From NCBI GenBank assembly GCA_035719045.1, contig DASTGO010000130.1, positions 1 to 8,400 on the forward strand: a stretch of 8,400 bases of DNA. Direction: 5' to 3'. Below, in pieces: positions 1 to 5,130 of this stretch. The position numbers and the translations under genes are program-made. The stretch is from DASTGO01 sp035719045. Its GTDB lineage: Bacteria > Actinomycetota > Actinomycetes > Actinomycetales > Kineosporiaceae. How positions within the stretch are numbered: the first letter of the stretch is position 1; each line of letters starts with the position of its first letter. Below the pieces are notes generated by a model. The model was not told the DNA's origin. It was given only the letters and a program-made list of their open reading frames with translations, and searched no databases.

Positions 1-1
1 G

Positions 2-106
2 GTCGGCCTGTTCGCGCAGACCATCCGGACGGCCTACCCCGTCTCGGACAAGCGGGTGCTCAAGGCGATCGCCGACCTGCGCGCCCCCGCCACGGTCCGG
101 ACCTGA
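2..106 (+). CDS. C-terminal end of an unidentified protein (partial)
   Basis: An open frame enters from the left edge and stops at TGA 104-106, leaving 35 codons (34 residues) that begin VGLFAQTIRTAYPVSD and end in ATVRT. Third codon positions are almost all G or C, as in the other genes here, so this frame is probably coding. The fragment is too short to assign a family; it shows a mildly amphipathic helix-like stretch and no motif. It converges on the diguanylate cyclase gene, with 70 bp between the two stop codons. The coding frame is fairly likely; the function is unknown. Confidence 0.6.
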   Translation, partial: VGLFAQTIRTAYPVSDKRVLKAIADLRAPATVRT

Positions 107-110
107 GCCC

Positions 111-187
111 CGAGGGGTTCGACGGCCTCCGAGGGGTACGACGGCCTTCTGGAGAGCTCAACGGCCTCCGGGGGATTCAGCGGTCGC
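111..187. repeat. Degenerate ~19-bp tandem repeat between convergent genes
   Basis: Four head-to-tail units are visible: cgaggggttcgacggcctc (111-129), cgaggggtacgacggcctt (130-148), a diverged 20-bp unit (149-168) and a more diverged one (169-187). The first two differ at two positions. The array fills the space between the two convergent stop codons and runs a few codons into the 3' end of the diguanylate cyclase gene. No T-tract hairpin typical of an intrinsic terminator is present. Function unknown. Confidence 0.55.
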
Positions 188-1898
188 GGTCCGGTGCCGG
201 CCGGCCTGCCCGGGCCCCGCGATGGCGCCGCCGCTCCCCCGAGGCCGGCGAGGGTGGCGGCGGGGAATGCGTGATGTCGTCGACGACCCGGTTGCGCCCG
301 GACTGCTTGGCCGCGTAGAGGTGCCGGTCGGCACGGGCGAGCAGGGCGCCCACCGTGGTGGCCCCGGTGCAGGTGGTCACGCCCACGCTCACGGTGACGG
401 GCAGTCCCCCGGTGACCCCGCTCCAGTCGTGATCCTGGACGGCCAGCCGGATCCGTTCCGCATGGACGGACGCCAGGTCGGGGCCGCAGTCGGGGAAGAT
501 GACCAGGAACTCCTCCCCGCCCATCCGGACCACCGAGGCCGAGGCGGGCACCTCGGCCCGGGTCAGGGTGGCCACCTGGGTGAGCACGAGGTCGCCCGCC
601 TCGTGGGAGCAGGTGTCGTTGACCCGCTTGAAGTGGTCGAGGTCGAGCAGGGCCACCGCGAACGGCGTCCCGGACCGTTCCGCCGCGCCGATCAGCACCG
701 GCAGCCGCTCGTCGAGCAGCCGGCGGTTGTGCAGGCCGGTCAGCGGGTCCCGGGTGGCCAGCTCGCGGAACTGGTCACGGTCCCGCCGGGTCTCCTCGGC
801 CTCGTACATGGCATGGGCGACGCAGGCCCGGACCTCACGCTGGCTGTCCTGCAGGCGTATCCAGGCTGCCTGGAAGACGGTGAGCTCCTCGTACGCCTCG
901 CGGTAACGGCCCTGGTCGGCGTACAGCCGGGCCTGCTCCTGCATGAGCAGCGCCGCGAGGTGCTCCAGCCGGCGCTCCTCGATGACGGCGGCGGCACGGT
1001 CCAGGGTCTGCTGCGCGTCACCGACGGCCCCCCGCAGCCGCTGGCTCTCCGCATAGGTGAGCAGGGACGCCGGGTAGGAGTCGGCGTCGCTGTGCAGGAG
1101 GCCGCTCGGATCTGCGACCGCCGGCTCCAGCAGGGCCTCCGCCTCCTGGTAGTGGCCCGCCGCCATCTCGATCCGGGCCAGGGTATCCAGGTGGTGGCCC
1201 TTCAGCACCACCCCGCCGTCCCGGCCGAGCGCACGCAACTGCTGCGCGTACGTCCGGGCCGACTCCTGGTCGCCGATGTCGTACATCCCGTAGGTGAGGT
1301 TGTTCAGGACCATCAGCTCGATCTGCCGGTCCCCGGACGTCTGCGCCAGGGCGAGTGCCTCCTCGAAGCGGCGCCGGGCAGGGCCGACGGACTTGGTGAG
1401 GATCAGCCCGATCGCCAGGACGCAGATGTGCCCGGCGCGCATCCAGGCCGGCGCGTCGGCCGGGGTCGCGGCGACCGCCCGCACGGACTGAGCGAGTGAC
1501 TCCGCGAAGTCGCCGGTGGCCCGGAACACCGACGCGAGCAGGTAGTGGCTGCGCGACTGGAGGAACAGGTCGCGGTGCTCCCGGGCCCACGTGCTCACCC
1601 GGCGGCCGAGCTGGGCGGCCAGCGTCACGTCCCCGTCCGCCAGCGCACGGTCGGCCCGCAGCAGCTCCGCCCGCATCTGCAGTTCGGGCCAGCCCTCCCG
1701 GGCGGAGATCTTCTCGGCTGCCTCCACGAACTCGAGGTCCACCCGGGGGTTGGCGAAGGTGGAGCGGTCCAGCTCCTCCAGCAGCCGGCGCATCGAGACG
1801 CGGGACGGGGTGGCCTGCCCCGTGCGGGCGGCCTCGATCAGCTCCCGGCTTGCCCCCACTACGGTCACCACACCGCCCGCCGTCTCAGCCCTGCCCAC
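177..1898 (-). CDS. TPR-repeat diguanylate cyclase (GGDEF domain)
   Basis: Predicted cytosolic enzyme that joins two GTP into cyclic di-GMP. Residues ~75-345 are helical repeats of TPR type (for example AAGHYQEAEALLEPAV and ADQGRYREAYEELTVF). A charged helical linker at ~350-380 leads into a GGDEF domain at ~381-540. The domain has RDPLTGLHNRR (383-393), metal-binding LLDLDHFKRVND (417-428), the active-site signature GGEEF (460-464) and ADRHLYAAKQSGRNRV (523-538), so it should be catalytically competent. The inhibitory I-site RxxD expected five residues before GGEEF is replaced by PASA (451-454), which suggests no classical product inhibition. The C-terminal ~30 residues are Pro/Arg-rich and overlap a DNA repeat. 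No signal peptide or membrane segment is seen; TPRs probably receive the signal by protein contact. The start is GTG 1896-1898 with only a weak ribosome site, so a slightly later GTG start is possible. Confidence 0.93.
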   Translation of the reverse strand: MGRAETAGGVVTVVGASRELIEAARTGQATPSRVSMRRLLEELDRSTFANPRVDLEFVEAAEKISAREGWPELQMRAELLRADRALADGDVTLAAQLGRRVSTWAREHRDLFLQSRSHYLLASVFRATGDFAESLAQSVRAVAATPADAPAWMRAGHICVLAIGLILTKSVGPARRRFEEALALAQTSGDRQIELMVLNNLTYGMYDIGDQESARTYAQQLRALGRDGGVVLKGHHLDTLARIEMAAGHYQEAEALLEPAVADPSGLLHSDADSYPASLLTYAESQRLRGAVGDAQQTLDRAAAVIEERRLEHLAALLMQEQARLYADQGRYREAYEELTVFQAAWIRLQDSQREVRACVAHAMYEAEETRRDRDQFRELATRDPLTGLHNRRLLDERLPVLIGAAERSGTPFAVALLDLDHFKRVNDTCSHEAGDLVLTQVATLTRAEVPASASVVRMGGEEFLVIFPDCGPDLASVHAERIRLAVQDHDWSGVTGGLPVTVSVGVTTCTGATTVGALLARADRHLYAAKQSGRNRVVDDITHSPPPPSPASGERRRHRGARAGRPAPDRDR

Positions 1899-2025
1899 GT
1901 CACATCTGCCGCCGGGTCTCCGGGCGGCCCTTCGTTAGGCATCGGCCGCCGGACCCCCGGAGTTGACCCCGGACCCAGCCGGGATCGGACCGGGCCGCCG
2001 CGGGAGCTGCTCCGGTCCCGGCGAC

Positions 2026-2057
2026 CCGGCTGACCGGCGGCGCCGCCGGTCAGCCGG
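2026..2057. terminator. Perfect 32-bp palindrome over the stop codon of the Cys-rich gene
   Basis: The left half ccggctgaccggcggc (2026-2041) is followed directly by its exact reverse complement gccgccggtcagccgg (2042-2057). The stop codon of the Cys-rich gene (2050-2052, TGA on the - strand) lies inside the right arm, mirrored by TGA at 2031-2033 on the + strand. Transcribed from either strand, it folds into a GC-rich stem of about 14 bp with a minimal loop. No T-tract follows, but such U-less hairpins are often taken as terminators in GC-rich actinobacteria. A dyad protein-binding site is an alternative. The palindrome is certain; the terminator role is inferred. Confidence 0.6.
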
Positions 2058-2505
2058 CCAGCGGGTAGCCGGCGACCTCGGCCTCACCGTCCAGGTGCCG
2101 GTCACAGCGACCGGTGTCCCCGACGGCGGAGTCGTCACAGAGCTCGCAGCCAGCCGGCAACAGGTCCACGGCCTGGGCGTGCCGGCCACGGCAGTCGGCT
2201 CCGCAGTAGTCGAACAGGACCCCCCGGAGCGCGGCAGTCACCCCGGAGCCGGTCACCGACCGGCCGCAGCAGGTGCACCGGGCGCCCGTCGCGCCCACGG
2301 CCGGCGTCTGTGGCTGACGGATCTGGCCCACGGCAGGCTCCCGGCTCTCATCGTCGGACGGCACCGGGAGACCCCGGTGTGCGCACGCGGACAGATTGCC
2401 CAACCGCACCGACAAGGTCCGGCAGCACACGCCGGGACAGGCATGATCCGTCCCGGTTTTCCGCGCTCTGGCACCTCTGACCCGATTCCGCGGACCCGCT
2501 CCCAC
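2050..2505 (-). CDS. Small Cys-rich, probably zinc-binding hypothetical protein
   Basis: I do not recognise the family. The frame encodes up to 151 residues. The C-terminal ~75 hold spaced metal-ligand pairs, CTCC, YCGADC, CELC and CDRH, that is CxxC, CxxxC, CxxC and CxxH, enough for two zinc sites in a zinc-ribbon or treble-clef arrangement. An additional CPGVCC...SAC cluster (residues ~23-41) lies nearer the N-terminus. The start is uncertain. GTG at 2503-2505 is taken because the Cys pattern and G/C-rich third positions extend upstream to about 2440, but it has no Shine-Dalgarno and its first 20 codons look poorly coding. GTG at 2329-2331, with GGGAG six bases before it, would give a 93-residue protein that keeps the four main ligand pairs. 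The gene is downstream of the alcohol dehydrogenase on the same strand, and its stop lies in a palindrome. A DNA-, RNA- or protein-binding role is possible but unproven. Confidence 0.5.
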   Translation of the reverse strand: MGAGPRNRVRGARARKTGTDHACPGVCCRTLSVRLGNLSACAHRGLPVPSDDESREPAVGQIRQPQTPAVGATGARCTCCGRSVTGSGVTAALRGVLFDYCGADCRGRHAQAVDLLPAGCELCDDSAVGDTGRCDRHLDGEAEVAGYPLAG

Positions 2506-2569
2506 ACATCCGAATCCACGGGACCGATCCCCACAGGACCGACGCCACGGGACCGGTTCCGCGGATCCG
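2482..2569. repeat. Short direct repeats between the Cys-rich gene and alcohol dehydrogenase gene
   Basis: A 17-bp sequence ccgattccgcggacccg (2482-2498) recurs with two changes at 2553-2569. Both copies contain the palindrome TCCGCGGA. Between them, three units starting ccacgggaccg, ccacaggaccg and ccacgggaccg follow one another at 14-15 bp period (2516-2559). The block lies in the gap downstream of the alcohol dehydrogenase stop, overlapping the doubtful 5' end of the Cys-rich frame. It could be a regulatory or RNA-processing element; no function is shown. Confidence 0.5.
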
Positions 2570-2596
2570 GCCGCTCCTGGCCGGCCCGGCCGCTGG

Positions 2597-3595
2597 TCAG
2601 GGGACCAGGACCGCGGCCCCGGCGAGCCGGTCGGCGGCCAGGTCGGCCAGGGTCCGGCCGGCCTCCGCGAGCGGCCGGACGTCCACCGTGGCCCGGATCC
2701 GCAGGGCCGCGGCCAGCCGGAGGAAGTCCTCCCCGTCGGCCCGGGTGTTCGCGGTGACGCTGCGGACCTGCCGTTCGCAGAACAGCTCGCGGGAGTAGTT
2801 CAGCGCCGGGACGTCGGACAGGTGGATCCCGGCGATCGCCAGGGTGCCGCCCCGGTCCAGGGCCCGCAGCGCCACCGGGACGAGATCCCCCACCGGAGCG
2901 AACAGGATCGCGGAGTCCAGCGGTTCGGCAGGGGCGTCCGCGGCGGCACCGGCGGAGGCACAGCCGAGGTCCAGGGCCAACTGCCGGGCCTGCGCCGAGC
3001 GGGTCAGCACGTGGACCCGGGCCCCCTCGGCCAGGGCCACCTGCGCGACGACATGGGCCGACGCCCCGAACCCGTAGATCCCCAACCGTCCACCGGGCGG
3101 CAGCTCGGCCCGCCGGTAGGCCCGGTAGCCGACGATCCCCGAGCACAGCAGCGGCGCGGCCTGCACGTCGTCCACCGCATCCGGCAACCGGTAGGCGTAG
3201 GACTCGGGGACGACAGCATGTTCGGCGTACCCGCCGTCGGCGTCCCAGCCGGTGAACCGGGCGTTCGGGCACAGGTTCTCCCGGCCGGTCCGGCAGAACC
3301 GGCAGGCCCCGCAGGTGCCACGCAGCCAGGCGATGCCGATCCGGTCCCCGGCCGCGAACCGGTGCGCTCCACGGCCGACGGCGTCCACCACGCCGACCAC
3401 CTCATGGCCGGGGACCGTCGCCGCCCGGTGCGGCAGCAGATCCCCCTCCGCGAGGTGCAGGTCGGTCCGGCACACCCCGCAGGCCAGCACCCGCACCCGG
3501 ACCTCCCCGGGAGCCGGGCGTGGCGGCTCGATGTCCACGGCGCGCAGCGGGCCGGTCGCGATCGGTCCCGCAGCCTTCACCACCCAGGCGCGCAT
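2597..3595 (-). CDS. Zinc-dependent medium-chain alcohol dehydrogenase
   Basis: Predicted cytosolic NAD(P)-dependent oxidoreductase interconverting an alcohol and an aldehyde or ketone; the substrate cannot be read from sequence. The 332-residue length fits the family. The N-terminal GroES-like domain has ACGVCRTDLH (38-47) with catalytic-zinc ligand C42, GHEVVGVV (63-70) with H64/E65, and C151 in LLCSGIVGYRAYR as the third ligand. The structural-zinc lobe has C95, C98, C101 and C109. The Rossmann region at ~170-200 carries LGIYGFGASAH, in place of the usual GxGGLG loop. The CRTDLH and YGFGASAH variants recall the subgroup described as adh_fam_2 (TIGR02822), from memory. The ATG start at 3593-3595 has GGAGGGAG (3602-3609) six bases upstream, so it is secure. 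The gene lies 116 bp downstream of a 75-residue gene on the same strand and may be co-transcribed with it. Confidence 0.95.
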   Translation of the reverse strand: MRAWVVKAAGPIATGPLRAVDIEPPRPAPGEVRVRVLACGVCRTDLHLAEGDLLPHRAATVPGHEVVGVVDAVGRGAHRFAAGDRIGIAWLRGTCGACRFCRTGRENLCPNARFTGWDADGGYAEHAVVPESYAYRLPDAVDDVQAAPLLCSGIVGYRAYRRAELPPGGRLGIYGFGASAHVVAQVALAEGARVHVLTRSAQARQLALDLGCASAGAAADAPAEPLDSAILFAPVGDLVPVALRALDRGGTLAIAGIHLSDVPALNYSRELFCERQVRSVTANTRADGEDFLRLAAALRIRATVDVRPLAEAGRTLADLAADRLAGAAVLVP

Positions 3596-3653
3596 CGACC
3601 GCTCCCTCCGGTACCGGACGCCGTCGGCTCCTGCGGGAGCACGTGCCCCGCCC

Positions 3654-3671
3654 CGGCGGCGCTATCCGCCG
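3654..3671 (-). other. Small hairpin between the 75-residue gene and the dehydrogenase gene
   Basis: Cggcgg (3654-3659) and ccgccg (3666-3671) form a 6-bp stem around the 6-base loop cgctat. A second small inverted repeat, gctcc-tgcg-ggagc, lies at 3627-3640. Both fall in the 116-bp gap before the dehydrogenase. They could attenuate transcription or shape mRNA stability, but short GC hairpins like these are common by chance in such DNA. Confidence 0.25.
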
Positions 3672-3711
3672 TCGCCGCGAGCAGTCAGGGAGAGTCGGAG
3701 CCGGTGGAGGG

Positions 3712-3939
3712 TCAGAGCCGGTGAAGGGCGTCCAGGACGGTGTGGACCGTGTGCAGGTCCGGCCGGGTGGGCACGGCGGTCACGTCGCAGGGGCTGCCGA
3801 ACCGGTCGGCGGCCGAACGCGGACGGCGCGGCAGCAGGGACAGTTCCGGCTCCACGGTCTCGGCGGCGTGCCTCGGACCTTTCACCCTGGCCGGCCGGCC
3901 GGGTGCGCCGGGTGCCGCGGTCGTACCGAGGTCGGTCAT
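3712..3939 (-). CDS. 75-residue hypothetical protein
   Basis: I do not recognise this protein. It starts MTDLGTTAAPGAPGRPARVK and ends PDLHTVHTVLDALHRL. The first ~50 residues are Ala/Pro/Arg-rich and probably disordered; the last ~17 (PTRPDLHTVHTVLDALHRL) look like an amphipathic helix with three histidines. There is one cysteine (FGSPCDV), no signal peptide and no membrane segment. The case for a real gene is its start: AAGGAG (3946-3951) lies six bases before the ATG, one of the best ribosome sites in the window. It sits between the Crp/Fnr-type regulator and the alcohol dehydrogenase on the same strand, behind a structured leader, so it may be the first gene of the dehydrogenase operon and a target of the regulator. 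A small partner, regulator or redox-linked protein is possible, but nothing in the sequence decides this. Confidence 0.62.
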   Translation of the reverse strand: MTDLGTTAAPGAPGRPARVKGPRHAAETVEPELSLLPRRPRSAADRFGSPCDVTAVPTRPDLHTVHTVLDALHRL

Positions 3940-3950
3940 GTCGCGCTCCT

Positions 3951-3992
3951 TGCTGCCCGATGGTGGTGCTGCCCGATGGTGCTGCCCGAAGG
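3951..3992 (-). repeat. Three tandem GGGCAGCA units abutting the ribosome site
   Basis: On the + strand tgctgccc occurs at 3951-3958, 3967-3974 and 3980-3987, each within a 13-16 bp unit of the form tgctgcccgatgg. A shorter copy, gctgccc, lies at 4028-4034. In the - strand message this reads as repeated CATCGGGCAGCA units, the last running directly into AAGGAG. The position suits a translational or RNA-protein control element, though simple slippage would also explain the array. Confidence 0.55.
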
Positions 3993-4003
3993 CTGCGTTG
4001 GAG

Positions 4004-4046
4004 CCCGGATCGGGCGAGGCCCTGGGGGCTGCCCGCCCGATCCGGG
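4004..4046 (-). promoter_or_regulatory. Strong hairpin in the leader of the 75-residue gene
   Basis: Cccggatcgggcg (4004-4016) and cgcccgatccggg (4034-4046) are exact reverse complements, giving a 13-bp perfect stem. Past a one-base bulge, ggc/gcc (4018-4020 with 4031-4033) can extend it, leaving the loop cctgggggct. It lies 65-107 bases before the 75-residue gene's start and ~160 bases after the regulator's stop. It could terminate the regulator's transcript or be a leader structure for the downstream gene. No T-tract follows. Confidence 0.5.
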
Positions 4047-4115
4047 GAACGGGTGCCGCGCTCCGGCCGGGGATTGGAGGCGGCTACCCGTGAATCGATC
4101 CGCGGCTCCCCCAGG

Positions 4116-4129
4116 TTGCCCCGGATCAG
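4116..4129. promoter_or_regulatory. Candidate FNR/DNR-type operator
   Basis: TTGCCCCGGATCAG (4116-4129) matches the FNR-family dyad TTGAT-N4-ATCAA at 7 of 10 specified positions. It lies ~180 bp upstream of the 75-residue gene and ~80 bp past the stop of a regulator whose recognition helix has the FNR-type E-x-x-S-R residues. An exact palindrome CTGATCAG lies at 4184-4191 nearby. No convincing -10 element was found at the class II distance, so this is tentative. Confidence 0.35.
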
Positions 4130-4207
4130 GCGCTATGTGCGGGAGGCGCTCCGATGGCCGCCCGTCATGCCCGTCACGTCCGGCTGATCAGGTCCCACCC
4201 GACCCGG

Positions 4208-4912
4208 TCACCCGCCGGAGTAGCCGGCCAGGGCCCCCGGATCGTGCACGACGACCTCGCGGCCGCGGACGCTGAGCAGACCCTGCTCGGACAGCAGGCG
4301 CAGCACCCGGGAGAACGTCTCCGGGGTGAGGCTCAGCCGGGAGGCCAGCACCGCCTTGCCCACCGGCAACCGGACCCGGCCGCCACCACCTTCCGGCGCC
4401 GGGTCGGCGGCCGGACCCAGTTCGCCGAGCAGGAACCCGATCACCCGCTGCGTCCCGGAATGCAGGGCCATCGCCCCGACATCGGCCACCATCGTGTGCA
4501 GCCGGGCCGACAACCCGGCGAGCATCCGCCGGGCGAAGGCGGGATCGGCGTCGAGCAACGCGTCGACGGCCCGGCTCGGGACCGCGAGCAGGTCACCGGC
4601 CTCCAGCGCCGAGGCGGTCACCGGGAACGGCCGTCCCGCGAACATCGCGGCCTCGGCGAAGGACTCCCCCGGCCCGATGATCTCCAGCACCTTCTCGTTG
4701 CCGTCGGCCGAGCCGAGGGCCAGCTTCATCTGCCCGCGCAGCACCACGAAGAAGCCCGTGCAGGGATCGCCACGGCGGAACAGCACCTGCCCCCGGCGCA
4801 GCCGGACCCGCTGCGCCGCCTCCCCGACCACCTCCAGCAACAGTTCGGGGACCTGCGAGAACAGCGGCAGCGCGGCCAGGACCCGGGACGTCGGCGGAGC
4901 CTCCCACGGCAT
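4208..4912 (-). CDS. Crp/Fnr-family transcriptional regulator, DNR-like
   Basis: Predicted dimeric cytosolic DNA-binding regulator, 234 residues, normal for the family. Residues ~13-115 form the cyclic-nucleotide-binding-type beta-barrel (GQVLFRRGDPCTGFFVVLRG, then GNEKVLEIIGPGESFAEAAM); ~120-150 is the dimerisation helix; ~155-228 is the winged helix-turn-helix. The recognition helix TPETFSRVLRLL has E198, S201 and R202, the residues that read TTGA(T/C) half-sites in FNR. The only cysteine is C51, so no oxygen-sensing Fe-S cluster is expected. The GNEKVLEII...ESFAEAAMF stretch recalls DNR/NnrR nitric-oxide regulators of denitrification, an inferred resemblance; cAMP binding or another effector is not excluded. 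The start is ATG 4910-4912 with a weak upstream GAGAG. Nearby same-strand candidates for control are the 75-residue protein and alcohol dehydrogenase. No matching dyad is seen before its own gene, so autoregulation is not evident. Confidence 0.93.
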   Translation of the reverse strand: MPWEAPPTSRVLAALPLFSQVPELLLEVVGEAAQRVRLRRGQVLFRRGDPCTGFFVVLRGQMKLALGSADGNEKVLEIIGPGESFAEAAMFAGRPFPVTASALEAGDLLAVPSRAVDALLDADPAFARRMLAGLSARLHTMVADVGAMALHSGTQRVIGFLLGELGPAADPAPEGGGGRVRLPVGKAVLASRLSLTPETFSRVLRLLSEQGLLSVRGREVVVHDPGALAGYSGG

Positions 4913-4968
4913 GCGCCGATGCTCTCACGGGCCCCGCGTCCCCCCCGGCGCGCGACCGGGCGCACGGT

Positions 4969-5049
4969 GCGTCCAGCCGGACCACGCGCCCGACCGACCG
5001 GGCCGGACCGGGCGAGCGTCCGCGTCGACCCGTGGCGTCCAGCCGGACC
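4969..5049. repeat. Two copies of a 15-bp repeat containing GTCC-N4-GGAC
   Basis: The sequence gcgtccagccggacc occurs exactly at 4969-4983 and 5035-5049, 66 bp apart. Each copy contains the inverted motif GTCC-AGCC-GGAC (4971-4982 and 5037-5048). Both lie 57-137 bp upstream of the Crp/Fnr-type gene, a suitable place for operator sites. Confidence 0.5.
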
Positions 5050-5061
5050 CTTGCGCCCGGT

Positions 5062-5121
5062 CGGACTGCCCCCGGCCGGACTGTCCCCGGTCGGACTGTC
5101 CCCGGCCGGACTGTCCCCGGT
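5062..5121. repeat. Four tandem 15-bp repeats (GGACTGTCC array)
   Basis: The units are cggactgcccccggc (5062-5076), cggactgtccccggt (5077-5091), cggactgtccccggc (5092-5106) and cggactgtccccggt (5107-5121). The last base alternates c/t, suggesting duplication of a 30-bp pair. Units two to four contain the near-palindrome GGAC-T-GTCC. The array starts ten bases after the DUF2202 stop (in the - strand direction) and lies 150-209 bp before the Crp/Fnr-type gene. It could act as a terminator-like structure for the former, a binding-site array for the latter, or be a neutral minisatellite. Confidence 0.7.
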
Positions 5122-5130
5122 CGGAGTCGG

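Noticed and set aside
222..1499. Long + strand open frame opposite the diguanylate cyclase
   Set aside because: It mirrors a clearly recognisable GGDEF gene, has Gly/Pro/His-rich low-information composition and no family motif; such antisense frames are expected at this GC content.
1899..2025. Promoter for the diguanylate cyclase from TTGACC (1963-1968) and the stretch near 1935
   Set aside because: TTGACC is on the + strand, opposite to the gene, and no correctly spaced -10/-35 pair for the - strand could be identified.
4208..4912. Classical oxygen-sensing FNR
   Set aside because: Only one cysteine (C51) and no N-terminal cysteine cluster for a 4Fe-4S centre.
5062..5121. CRISPR array
   Set aside because: Units are 15 bp, directly adjacent and without spacers, so this is a tandem repeat.
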